A stretch of DNA of 64,000 bases. Source: Cyclospora cayetanensis. Taxonomy: Eukaryota > Apicomplexa > Conoidasida > Eucoccidiorida > Eimeriidae. Positions 1 through 12,013 of the stretch are shown piece by piece. Within the stretch, counting starts at the first letter, position 1. Each line of letters starts with the position of its first letter. The notes beneath the pieces are model-generated. The model was not told the origin of the DNA, made no database searches, and was given only the letters and a program-made list of their open reading frames with translations. Both the position numbers and the translations under genes were made by a program. The stretch spans positions 62,001 to 126,000 of the forward strand of contig NW_020312646.1 in NCBI RefSeq assembly GCF_002999335.1, read 5' to 3'.

Positions 1-157
1 AGAGCATTCGTCCGACAGCTCTCAGAAATCCGAAAAGCACAGGAGCCCACGTATGCGTGAAAAAAACTCAGCAAACGCTTGATAATACACAACACCACGC
101 GGACAAAGCTTGTGAAATAGAGGGGCGTCAACGGACAGACATGACGGGGAATATACA

Positions 158-384
<227 letters not shown>

Positions 385-579
385 ATATATAGATGTATCG
401 GTATGTGTCTATACTATTAGAAGCAGCGCAAAGGGAATTATAAAGACGCTGGGGGGCAGCTTGTTTTGCAGCAACGCAAGCAAGGAGGCAGCCGAAGTTG
501 AGCCGAGCATTTGGTATGTGCCTGTGGTCGAAATTTAGTGAGCCAAAAAGGCCCCCGTTTTGCAAAAAAGCACATGCAC

Positions 580-1018
580 TTGCCTTGTCATCCCCCAGAA
601 GAAGAAGCTTATTTGAACCCGCAAAGAAGATCTTCTCGGTCTGCACGGGGAGAGCCTCAATCCGTCCTGCGTCTGCCACTGATGAGGCACCAGAAGAACC
701 GGCAAGCGAAGATGCACGAACCGAGGGGGCAGTCAAGATTCGCAAGCAGCTCCCATTTGGAGCGGCCTCAAGCACAGCCACTTTGTTTCTCGCGATGAAA
801 GCAAAGGACTGTCCTGTGCCCTGTAGAGACAGGCAGCAACGCGCATGCAAAGGGATGTTTGTGGATACACGCTGCTACGCCTTCGCCTTCCTCTGGGAAG
901 CAGCGGCGCGAGGGGCAGACAGACACACAGACAGAGAGAGCAACACGGAGGAAAGAGAGAAAACCAAGCGCCTGCACAGCCCTCCGGCAGACATGTGTAT
1001 ATCTAATAAATGCATATT

Positions 1019-1050
<32 letters not shown>

Positions 1051-4000
1051 GGAGAGAAAGATATAGAGAAAGAGGGAGAGAAAGATATAGAGAAAGAGAG
1101 AGAGAAAGAGAGAGATAGATATATATATAGAGAGAGACAAATCGTGTCCTCCTTCCCACGTTACCATGGGCGCTACCATTCTACCGAGGAACGCTAAGAA
1201 ATTTTGCAGGAGATAATGCGAGAGCGGCGGCTGCACTGGCAAGGGGAGGAAGTTAGGGAGAAGCGAAAGCGGCGAAGCGGGGAGAGGAAGAAAGAAACGC
1301 AGGCACGAAGGCAGGCAAGAAGGCAGGGAAGAGGCGTCTCCTAGCTTGGACGGCCTTGTGTCTGTCGTTGTGATGCAACTGCAAGAGAGCGAACCTGCGC
1401 AACTTGGAGAAGACTGCTAGCCGCTGGGGGAGCACCCCTCGCGTCGCTTCGCGGTCCGCAGTAGAAGTCGTATGTCAGTCCTTCACCCTCTGCCTGCATC
1501 AATTCGAAAGTCAGAGATCGCCAACATCCTTCGGAAAAGCTCAGTACCTTTCTAGCGCAGAAAGTCAGTGGCGAGAGAGAGAGTCTGGAGCAGCGCTGTA
1601 ATACGACATCCCCAACACAGGAGGCTTGCAGCGCAGCCTCAGGACGCAGACGGCAGGCAAAGCGTGCCGCGGACGGCGTCGAGGTGTATACAACAACGCT
1701 AACAGCAAGAGCAGCAGCGCGGAGCTACGTGTGGGCGAAGGAAGAAGCTTTCGACAGCAGCAGCAGCAGCAGCAACGAGACTTCGTGAGTCGCTTCCTGC
1801 ACTACGCACATAGACGGCAACCGTCTGCAGCTCTCCTGCGTTGAGGGGGTTGCAAAGGATATACTTAGGACCGCTTGCAAGTGCGTTCAGGGGTCTCTGA
1901 AGCTCAGCGAGCATCACTTCCAGCTGCGATTGCTGCACTCCCTGCTGCTGCTGCGGTCCACCCTGCTGCTCGTGCAACTTCTGGCTTAGAACTGCGGCGG
2001 TGTCGATCCAGCAGAGGCGCCTTTCCGCGACAAAAACAAGCTCGCTCGCTGTCCACATGCACGAGGGTGGCCTTTCAGTGGCGATCTTGAACACTACAAG
2101 CCCGCCATCATGGCCTGCAGCAAGCGCTCCAGAAGTCGGATGAGCAGCCAGAACCCAGAATCTGTCTGTGTCTCTTCGGAAAGTGTGCAGGCAAGTTCGC
2201 CGCGTGACATCCCACACGCGGATGCTCCTGTCCTCCGAGTTGGAAAGCAGCAAGTCTCGGTGCGGATGGAAAACCAAGCACGACACGTTGTTGCTGTGCC
2301 CCCGCAGCGTATCCACTTCCCACGCCTTCACAGCATTGTACCTGCATGCAGCAGACGCTCGCCAAACACGGCCCCATGCTTCTTAGGAGCGCGCTGGGTA
2401 CAGACGGCCATCTACATATAAACAGACATGCAAATTGACATAAATTTATATTAATTTATAGGTACATATATATTTATTTATCTAAAGAGCGCACACCCCT
2501 AGCAAGGCATCACATGCGTCTCCGAGCAGGGAAGGAAAGGGGGAGAAGAGAAGGGAGGAAAAATAGTTGCCACAGAGCCAGCTACCCCTTGCAAAGCAAC
2601 CGCGCAGCCTCCTTGAAAAAAAACGAGAGCGAGCGGGCCACACACTGCCAGACGGAAGTACAAATAGGGATGGAGAGCTCCATGGAGAGGCGTGAAATTT
2701 CGACAGAAAAAGCGACTTTCCAAAGCCACGGGGAAGCCCCCCCTCCCTCGATAGAGAGCCTAGCGCCTACCTCCAGAGCTTGATCAGTTTATCGTCCGCA
2801 GCGGAGGCTATCAGCGGCAAGGACGGATGAAAAGCTGCCCAATTTACGCCTCTCTCATGGCCCTCTAGGACGAACTTGCAGACGGCATCGGTAGCCGCGA
2901 AGATATCTGCATGCGCACTGCTTCTGCTGCCAGATCTCCCCACAGGCCCTGCCATGCCACCTGATCGCTCTCTTAGACCCGATGTATCCCATAGCCGCAG
3001 AGTTTGATCCAAAGAGGCAGACACCACAAGATCCTCCGTCGGATGAAATCGAGCACACATCACGTAATGCGTGTGGCCAGTCAGCACAGCCACACACACG
3101 CGCGACTGCCAGTTCCATATGCGCACTGCGGGATGCAAACCGTACAGCACACATACACTACAGACACAATATGTATGTATATATGTATGTACGACATACA
3201 GACAACACACACATACAACATACAACATACACATACAACACACAACATACACATACAACAACATACAACACACACAAATACAACACACACAAATACAACA
3301 TACAACGCACACAAATACAACGCACACATACAACAACATACAACACACACATACAACAACATACAACACACACAAATATAACATACAACACACAAGAAAG
3401 CAAAATGGCTAACTAGCGCCTCGTGAATGGAATAGACAAGAAGAGAGACATGTCTAAACGCGCATGCGTGTGTGCACTCGTATCTCTCTGTCAGTAAGGA
3501 TATTTGTTCCATCAACAGACTTAGATGGACAGACTTCGATAGAAAGACAAGGTCTGTCTCTCTGCGTATGTATATGTGTATGTGCGTGTGTGTGTGTGTG
3601 TGTGTTTGTTTGTTTGTTTGTTTGTATGTGTTTGTGTTTGAGTGCAGAGCCGTCTGTCTATCTATGTTGTGTCGATCTATCTATGTGCGTCCATGTATAC
3701 ATGATACAACGCATTGTAAAAGGGGCCGCAAAGGCTTAACATCCAACAATCTCTCTGTTCAGGTAACAGTGCATGCAGACACGATATTTCAATCGCAAGC
3801 AGTGCGACAGACAAGGTGTATTCGAGAGGCCGAGGGAATCGCAGTTTTATAGTGCAGAATTATACCCCGTTAGATCGCATTGAAAACAGAGTACAGCACA
3901 AGTGAGCCTGCACTTGACATTTTCCACAAGAACGGCGAGAACGCTGCGTCGTTTTTTGCACAGTAGACACGCCTGCCGCATAGTAGAACCCTTATGCAAC

Positions 4001-5519
4001 GAATGAGTGGCACCCCCTTGCCATGTGTGCATGTACCTGTGTGTATATATGTGTGTATCTGTGTATGTGTGCATGTATCTGTGTATCTATGTATGTATGA
4101 GTGTATGTGTGCACATATCTGTGTATGTATGTGTCTGTGTGTAGGTATGTATCTGTATCTGTGCATGTATGTGTGTATGTATCTGTGCATGTATCTGTGT
4201 ATGTACGTATCTGCGTATCTATGTGTGCATACATCTGTGTATGTATGTGTCTGTGTGTAGGAATGCATCTGTATCTGTGTATGTGTGTATATATCTGTAT
4301 ATGTGTGCATGTGTGCAAGCGCTCTGCTGCGTACCGGTTTGATCATCAGACGCTGAGAGGATCCACGGGTAGATATTGTGAAAGAAAGTTGTTCGAATGT
4401 AATCCAGATGTCCCGAAAACGTGAAAATACATTTGCGCTGAAGAAGGTTCCACAGTTTGATTTGGTAATCATCGCCACCACTAACAAAGAGCGGCTGCGA
4501 GGCATGGAAGTCAATGCCTCGCACCGGGCCTGTACAAGCATAAACACGCCTGCAGAAAAGTCGTGTAAATAGCGAAATGTATGGCCACGTCAAGTCAAAG
4601 GGGGCAGCGAAGAAGAAGCGAACATCGCCTCTGCGGATCGATGAGCGCACACGCGCATAGCCAGGGGAGAAGCGTCACTGGAAACAACAATAGCCCTCAT
4701 AGGCCCCTCATTTTTGCATCGTTAGGATGTGACAATGACACTCACTCGATTGCCTGCCCTTGCATGCAGAAGCAGGCGTTCAAAGTAGCACACGGTAAAA
4801 AAATGGATGGCATGGCACGAGCGCTTAAAGGGGAGAGGAAAGAGGTGCAGATAGACATACAGATATAGATACATACATATATATATATATCGACACATAA
4901 AAATATGAAAATGTGTATAGATACATATAGATAGATATACATATATACACAGAAATACGCCGATAAGTATCACTGCTGGCAACATCAAATCGAGGGGCAA
5001 CAAATCCAGCATGTGTAGGAGGGGCCGTTAAGCCTATAAAAGGAGGCAGCCTTTAGTTTCCTTCCCCAAGGCAAGGAGGATTGAAAATACGAAAAAGAGA
5101 TCATTATCGATGACCATGACGAGGACGACGCTCAACAGACGTATCTGTCTGCATATCTTATAAATGTGTGTATAAGATATCTTAGTGGATATTATTCATA
5201 TGCAATATATATATTCATGTTGACCATTAGTGTATGTATCATATACATATAACTATGTGTATTACAAATGTGTGTGTGTATTAGATATGTACGTATATAT
5301 ATTATAAATGTATGTATATAGTATAAGTGTATGTATTTAGCATAAAAGTCGTCATTTTCTAGTACCTTCATGCTCGTCGAATCGGTCAACAAGCGATCCA
5401 ATACGATAATCCCACAGTTGGATGGTTCCATTGTGCAACGCTGTCAAGCACCACTGCAGCGAAGGGTGAAAGGCGACGCCCTTCACGCGGCTGCTCTTGG
5501 TTTCACATTTCATGAGCAT
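580..5519 (-). CDS. COPA: Coatomer subunit alpha (COPI coat), N-terminal WD40 half, 3' part outside window
   Basis: Alpha-COP is the largest COPI coat subunit; its N-terminal WD40 propeller binds dilysine cargo tails on Golgi-to-ER vesicles. Five exons with matching phases are readable on the minus strand: 5366-5519, 4335-4529, 2771-3125, 1729-2341 and 580-820 (about 519 residues). The start [14 protein letters not shown] mirrors the conserved alpha-COP N-terminus. Further landmarks are [88 protein letters not shown] and [15 protein letters not shown]. Exon 5 holds [18 protein letters not shown] and [15 protein letters not shown], the second-propeller signature. The family is about 1200 residues long, so roughly the C-terminal 700 lie beyond position 1; no later exon could be placed in 1-579. 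Oddities are a Gln-rich insert (near 1950) and a poly-Ala tract (near 1790) that other alpha-COPs lack. The ends of exons 4 and 5 are the least certain splice sites. Confidence 0.93.
1021..1135. repeat. GAGA/GAAA purine-rich microsatellite
   Basis: Imperfect GAGAGAAA repeats with embedded GATATAGAGAAAGAGG copies. The tract sits in the coatomer intron between exons 4 and 5 (821-1728). It is a strong purine/pyrimidine strand asymmetry on the plus strand. Confidence 0.9.
3160..3405. repeat. CAACATACA / CACACAAATA repeat array
   Basis: Irregular array of CATACAACA and CACACAAATACAA units, inside the coatomer intron between exons 2 and 3 (3126-4334), immediately upstream of the exon 3 acceptor. 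Confidence 0.88.
3565..3660. repeat. GT / GTTT microsatellite
   Basis: TGTG run followed by four GTTT units and degenerate TGTGTTTG copies, in the same coatomer intron as the CAACATACA array. Confidence 0.85.
4025..4315. repeat. TGTATCTGTG-type minisatellite
   Basis: Degenerate tandem copies of TGTGTATGTATCTGTG spanning nearly 300 bases, ending about 20 bases before the coatomer exon 2 donor (4334). Intronic. It produces long Cys/Val/Tyr-rich or Thr/His/Tyr-rich frames that are not real proteins. Confidence 0.88.
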
Positions 5520-8066
5520 GCACGACATTGTCAGTAGGAAGGACGATGCGAAGGCAGGGAGGCAGACGGTAGGGGGTGCACGAAGGCGACGAGTTGCAAG
5601 AGGAGTTGAGAGACTTTTCCGCGGCTGTTGTGTTTAGGGAAGCGGCAAAGAATGTGGCCGGTGATGGCGCATGCTCTGAAACAGCCGCTAGGACGATGAG
5701 GGCTGGTAGTTTCATGTGAGGAACAATATGCAGAAGCAACAGCAAAGGCAGATGGCACTCAGACGGAAGCCCATGTAGGCATACTGTGCGCAGGAGATGG
5801 ACGTTTCGTGCACGCGCGGGGGGGAGGGAAGGAGGAAAAAGAGGGGGGGGAGGGGGGGAAGGGAGAGGAACCAGCAGCCAGGAGGGGGAGGTTATCAATC
5901 GGATACATATACACACACGCGCGCATGCGCAGGCGTGGAGGAAGTGTTTAGAAGGAGCCTCGGAGGGGAAGGCGGGCAGCTGAGGCCCTCGTTGCTCTTA
6001 CTGCTTAGGTGGTGGCAGCTGCTCCTGGTGTGACTGCGATGAAGAGGGGGTCGTTGTCTCTTCTCTGTTGAGACGCTGCCTGCTAAAGGGTTCATGCAGA
6101 GAAGGACCAACGCCCTCCCAGTTTCCGCAGCATCTGCTGCTCCTCGCTCGTGGCTCTGCGTGAACCTCCGGACTTCAGCGCCGAGGGCATCCGGCGAAGC
6201 GTGAAGGGAGAAAAGGAGCGCAGAGCCGTTGATTTGAAGCGTTCGAGGAGGATAGAGAGGTAGGGGACGAAAGGTCTGCGAAGAGGCTCCTTTCTGCGTC
6301 TCGCCAAGTCGCAGCAGCTCGAAGGAGGATCACTTGACGGGAAAAGTAACTAATAGCCGAGGACAGGGGGTAGAGAGTCACCAGCGGCAACAGCCCTGGC
6401 AGCGGCGGCTGCACAGGGCAGGTATGGGCGTGGAGAGCTGCTCTTGCAGCGCTTAGCGGCTCAGTAGTTTGGCGAAATTAGTGACTATGAAGGAACGGTG
6501 AGACGAGAGGGCGCTGCAGCTCTGTAATACCACTGCTTCCCTCCATTGCGGCGGCAGCGGCTGCGGCTGGTGTCTGCATGTGTGCGGCAGCAGCGGCAGA
6601 AGGGGAACTGATGCAACAATGCAGGCCTCCTCTATTTTTTCTAGGTGTTCATGCTAAATGAAGCAGAGAACTAAGATCCCAAAGCGCTGTATACCCCAAA
6701 TCTTCATCACTATAACAGCAGACACACACCAGCAGTCGCCTGCCGGACCCCCAAACAGCGCCTCGTTCCTCTCTTTTTCTCCAATGCTTCTCTAGAGGCG
6801 ATATTGTGGTACATCAAAAATAAATAGCCTGTGAGCAGTGGCTCACCCGCTATGCTTGCCTTGGATCCAATTCCAAGCGTCTTCCATATCTGAACACAAT
6901 GCCAGACACTTACGGGCAGGCCGCGAACATAGCAACAAGGAAAGAGGCTGGTGTCTTTCGCGTTATACAGGCGCGCAAAGCCTCAGTGACCCTAAACTCC
7001 TCAGAAACTTAGCTTCCGAGCTCACCTACTGTTAACTGTTGAAGCCGTCTGTCTAGGTACTGCTCCCTACAGCGCTTGGAGCGTGTGCAGTACAGTGAAG
7101 CAGCCTGCACAACAATCATTCTTACAAAGTGGAACAAGCACTGCTCTCGATAAAGTAGAAAATGCATACGCATAAAATGCCCCCTCCAGCGGGTAACGAA
7201 GGAAACTGCCCACACCCTTTGCTGCCGCCTGTGCGGCGTGCAGAGTGCGCGTCTGCGCTCGCTTCTGTAGCTAAGGCCGTCGAATTACACCTTTCAATCA
7301 CAAAAAGCCGCCTGCCTGGCTAGCTATCGGCTACAGGGTGAAAAGTGGGACGCTCGCCACCCGTACATGCTTAACCGGGTCCAACAAGGGGCACCTACTT
7401 ACGTATACACTGCGTCTCTACGCGAGTGAGATGCCTCTCTGCGGCCTGAGAGCTTTGCAGGTGGTAGCCCATGCGTTTCAGGAAAATTTCTCCCTTGGCT
7501 TGACTATTCCTGACTCGTATGGATCGCAGATTGGAGTCCATTGCGTACAAAAATGATCCATCATCTGGGAGGGAGCGTTGTAGGTGGCTATGTGCATCTA
7601 ACTGTGACGGCTTGGCGTGCTTACAGGTGCGCGAACGCGCAGCTATTTATGAACCACCCGTACCCCTATGCCGAACCCTCAGCAGTGAGGGCTGGGACGC
7701 GGAATAAGTTTCGGAGGAACACGCAATTCCTCTCTAGGAAGTTTTGAGTTGAGTTTGCGGCTAGTAAGTGACAGCCTATGAAGATCCTAGATGGATTGTT
7801 TCCGTAGGAAATGGCATACGGCAACTCAAGAGACACTATAGTCTTTCGAAGGGGCTGCCGCGTGGCAGCATGCTGCCTCTAAGGTGTCTCATCAGCTAGT
7901 TACCCCTTGCACAGCCAGTCCTACTGCTGTGCGCGCAGCTCAACGCCGCATCTGTCCGAGGTCCGTATCAAGAGCAGCAGTGGCAGCACAACAGAGAGAT
8001 GTACAGCTGCACGCGGAAGCCTACAAGCTGCAAAGAAAAAAAGTCCTAACAAAACAATAAAAAGGC
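5520..8066. other. Intergenic region, COPA upstream / EFG1 downstream
   Basis: No conserved protein, RNA gene or long frame could be supported. A G-rich patch (5817-5892, GGGGGGG runs) and scattered CAG-type triplets are present. It should contain the coatomer promoter and 5' UTR on the right side of 5519 and the EFG1 3' UTR just left of 8067, but no core element can be named. Confidence 0.6.
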
Positions 8067-11000
8067 CTACTCCTCATCGGAATCGAACATGACGTGCTGA
8101 TTGGGGGCCTTGTGTTTCGATAAACCGATCCGTGTCGGCTGGTTGTTTGGGTCTTTTGCACGTGCCTTATCTGTGGCATCCCTCTGCTGATGTGGCTTCT
8201 TCTGCGGCAGAGGATCTCGCTTTGCTCGAATCCCCTTTTCAGCAGTGCGCCCACAACCCGCCTCCTGCCGTTCTCGCTGCGTCTCGACGGAGGCCCCCTT
8301 CCCAGGTGCTTGCCTCTTCTGCCTTTGCGTATTTTCGTTCCCACCGCGAAGGCGATCCTCCCCTTCCGTCCAGCGCCTCTCGTGCTTTCCCCCCTTCTGC
8401 AGCACATGGGACGCCCCTGCTCGCCCATTGCTGCCGCGGATTATTCCTCCATTCTGTGGATTTGCACCGTAGCGAAAGGCCTTGCCCCCACGTCTCTGCT
8501 GCTGCGTCTGCTTCTCCTCATCTGAAAGGGCACGGGCATCTTCGAAAGGGTCCGCTGTCGCAGCTGCAGCGGCGCCATCGGGTGCCTCATCGCTCGCATC
8601 CACGAACATGTCCTCCCCAGCTGCAGGAGTGCAATGACGACCCCACAAACACGTACATACACGCACCAAAAAGCCGCTGGCTAAGTGCGGGAACCTTCGC
8701 ACGCGCACACCTACCAAGGGCGTTCAGCCAAAGCAAAAGAAAAATCCCTGTACAACCGAAGCAGCTAGGAAGGAGCTACATAGCTGGAGCGCCTGCTGCT
8801 TCGGCAGCGCTAGACGCTCCACGGACTAGGCACGAGCGTAGTCACAGCAGCCCTAAACAAATATAGCGCCCTTCCAGCGATAAAACACAGAAAAAAGGGT
8901 AATTCTGGGGCAGGTGGGAGGCTAGCAGCCACGAAACCAACAAGGAAGGAAGGAAGGGGTTGGTAAATTGTGGATGTACACATGCAGAAAGACGACACCG
9001 CTTAGAGTGAGACAGAGATAGAAAGAGACACAGCACGCTGAAACACATAGCGACGTCTGTCGACCCCCTTACAGACTCAGACGCAACAAAATACCCCTAC
9101 CTTTCGAAAGCGTCTAGCTGAGAAGACAGATCGCTCGCTTAGCGTGCGCGAGGGGGAGGGAGAAGCACAGTCCAGGCTCGCTGCCCTTAAGGATAAGCAG
9201 TCTCTCACCTGCTTCGTCTTCCTCGTCGACAGCTGGACCTTTCCGGCTCTCCAGCATCTGCACACCCAACATGCAGGAAAGCAGCGCCTTCTTAAGAGGT
9301 GCACAGCAGGGGGTGACGCCACACGCGTGGGACGTTGCGACTTCGTCTCACTCCCTACCAGCTAGAAGCCATCCTCGACGTTTTAAACTGCGGTGCTTAT
9401 AATTGAGGGGAAACACGTTGCTTCGCTCACCAGCTCGAGAATGCGACGGCGCATTTCCTGCCGCTTCTTCTGACTCTCTTCGCTGTCTTGGGCTGTACAC
9501 CAAGTCACCACATGGAAAAAAGGAAACACCCCCCTCAGAATTCAGGCAAGCAAGCAACGAAAGAGGACACTTTTTGCCGGGTTTCTCTGTTTAGCCAAAG
9601 AGGCTTTTTACACCGTTTTTTTTCTGCTGCGATTTTGGCTAAATCACGCGCGCACCTGGGAAGAGTGCCACATACGGCGCGTCCTCAGGATACAACTGCG
9701 GCAAAAAGGCGCACATGATCTACAGCTGTCATACAACAAGAGAGAGAGAGAAAGCGCATGCAACGTCCTGCCACAATGCTGCACGCATGCAATGGCTTCC
9801 TGTGCATGCTGGACGCCTCGCTCCTGCCCCACCCCCTTGAGAGCAGTTCGCGCAGAGACTCGGCAATCCTAGACGTTCCAGGTGCTCAGTTTCTCTCCTT
9901 CTCTCCACTGGGTAGACAGCCTGGCCTCTCTATGTACATGTATATATATATATATGTATACATATATATGTACATACCGATCTCGTTGAAGTGCGCGCGT
10001 AGACAGACATACCCGGATGTAGTTCAAGTCTTCCAGGTGTAACCGCAGTTTCTGCTGAGCCTGCGAGATGCGCGCCTCCAGCGGGAGTGCTTCTGCGCTT
10101 TCAACGACAAGATCCTCGGAAGAAGTTGCAAGGGGCCGTCCAGCAGCAGGAGCAACGGCTCCCTGCTCCTGCTCAGACATCAGGGCAAGGAGTTCCTTGC
10201 GGGTTTGCTGCAAGCGCCGCTGCACTTTCTTGAGCTCTGAACAACAACCCCGCACAGATCGCGCAGAAGGAACTGCGTCTGGAGGCAGAAGCGCGCCTCC
10301 GTCCTTTCCGCGAGACAGATGCAGACACACAGTCAAGCTGCAGCTGAGCGAAGCTGTACGGGGTAAGCTATCATCTACCAGGAAGCCGTGGCAAAGCACA
10401 AGAGGCGACGCCGAAGAATCGTATCCCATGCCTTCCTCCCCATGCCTCTCCCTCTAACCCCAGGAAACCTTCTAAAAATATCCAGAAAGCTGCTTTCTTC
10501 TCGTATTCAGGAGCTAAAGATCGTCACAATGCGGGATTTTTTCGGTGCTCCCCGTACCGTAGAACTTGAGCTTGGAGTAGAGGGCTTTTTTGGACCGAAT
10601 AAACTTTTGTCGCTTGAGTTCTTTGACGCGCAGCCGATGCCGCTTTTGGAGAGTCTCTGCCTCCGCGCGCATCCGAGCTTGCACCTCCTCCGGAAGCTGG
10701 CAGCGATGAAGCAGCCACACACACACAGACAGAGAAAAAAACGTGCAGCAGGATGCAGAAACTGTCGGTACGGAGAATGGCAGCGGTCTAAAGCTTCGTC
10801 TGCCGCTGCACTCTGTTACCTTGTACTTCCCCCCTCAATTCATCTGCTCTCTCGAGAGGCTCCCTAATAACCTGCCCTCTGGCTCTCCCCCTTCCTCCCC
10901 CTTCCCTGCCCTCGTTCACCCTAAAGAGCCTCTCTAGCTACGCCACCAGCCCAAAACAACCGCCAAGCACATACAGCAGAAATACAGGAGGCGGCATGCG

Positions 11001-11188
11001 CAACTGCTCACGTCGTGCTGTTTGTGCTCTAGAAGGCGCTGCAAGCTGCGAGCTTTCTGCGCGCAACTCGCCAAACGCTTTCGCGCCTCAGGCTTCGCAC
11101 AAGGTTCATCCCGTCGACTCCTTTGCCCCCCCCGGCTACCTGCGGATGGGATTTCTCTCTGCTCTTTCTTTGCAGCTGCAGCCGGCAT
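8067..11188 (-). CDS. EFG1: rRNA-processing protein EFG1 family
   Basis: EFG1 is a small nucleolar coiled-coil protein of the SSU processome needed for early 18S pre-rRNA cleavage. Seven exons join in phase: 11012-11188, 10558-10696, 10013-10236, 9656-9719, 9431-9492, 9209-9257 and 8067-8620 (422 residues). The family core is clear: a basic N-terminus, LPEEVQARMRAEAETL followed by IRSKKALYSKLKFY (matching the yeast LPDTVRIEKE...FFERKKALRRLKQ region), LKKVQRRLQQ, and the hallmark LNYIRIMCAFLPQLYPEDAPYVALFP, read in two pieces across the 9720-10012 intron. The start is the ATG at 11186-11188, followed by a Lys-rich, Ala-rich leader. The last exon is a disordered, Gly/Arg/Gln-rich basic tail of about 185 residues ending MFDSDEE. 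Fungal homologues lack most of it. Introns hold a TATATA run (9940-9975). Confidence 0.88.
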
Positions 11189-12013
11189 CTTGACGCCGAC
11201 GAAGAGCGCACAGTCCCTAAGTCTGCACCCACGCGTTTCCTGCGGCTCCAGAGGCACAGCTGGCGGCAGAACTCTCGCCTTTCTGCGATTCTGGAGATCT
11301 GGAGGCAGTGCAAGACGTTGTACGCAGGATAACCTTTGCGCAGCACGCGTTTCTGCGTCCTTCCTGCCTCAAAAGCCGCCACCCAGCCTTCCTACCCCGT
11401 GAAACGCCCTGCAACTGCTAGCTCTATCTGCAGAAAGTCTCGTTTAGAGAAACGCTGGAGGTAAGCTGCACCCCCCACTACCGCATCGAAACTCAGGAGC
11501 CGATGCAGGGGCCCCCCTCACAGACCGACGGGCAGGCAGGAGCGCTCTGATCTTCATAGATAGAGGCAAGAACGCCAGAAATCTTGACGTGTCGCAAGGA
11601 AGTGAGAATCTGAGCATTTTTGCAGGCAAATAACTCATTGAGAGGCAGGCACGAGAAAGGCAGCAGCCACACGTCACACAGTCCGATCTTATCGAGGCCT
11701 CCCTGTAGCCCGCGGGCTGCACCAGGCGTTGCCGTACAACGAAGGGAACGCGCGCATGAAATCATGGTATCTTGTTGTTTCCAGCAATGCAATGAGGTCG
11801 GCTGTTGACGCTGCTTGTGGCTCTTCGTTTATGGGTGAATATCTTTACCTTCCAGTCGCCGGCCGTCAACCGACCTACCCTGCAGCCTCTTAGGCGCTCC
11901 CCTGTTCATGAAAGCCCCCTGCTTTCTCAGACACGCATACTGTGTGCGCTGCATTGCTCCTTCCGCGTCGAATTCGCTCCCTCTGTAGTCGGCGTGGCTT
12001 GTTCGCGCCCGCC
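11189..12013. promoter_or_regulatory. Shared upstream region of divergent EFG1 (-) and Maf-like (+) genes
   Basis: An 825-base interval between two divergently oriented starts, with no supportable coding signal. It is inferred to hold both promoters. No TATA box or named element was identified. Confidence 0.45.

Noticed and set aside
3870..4547. 225-codon minus-strand frame with His/Thr/Tyr repeats
   Set aside because: Microsatellite translation inside a coatomer intron; only the 4335-4529 part is coding, and in another frame.
8132..8866. 244-codon plus-strand frame, Ser/Pro/Leu-rich
   Set aside because: Antisense to the last EFG1 exon; no motif, and the start codon is not within a supported gene.
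11942..12013. N-terminal extension of the Maf-like frame upstream of 12014
   Set aside because: The frame is open, but the codon at 11942 is GTG, not ATG; the first ATG is 12014.
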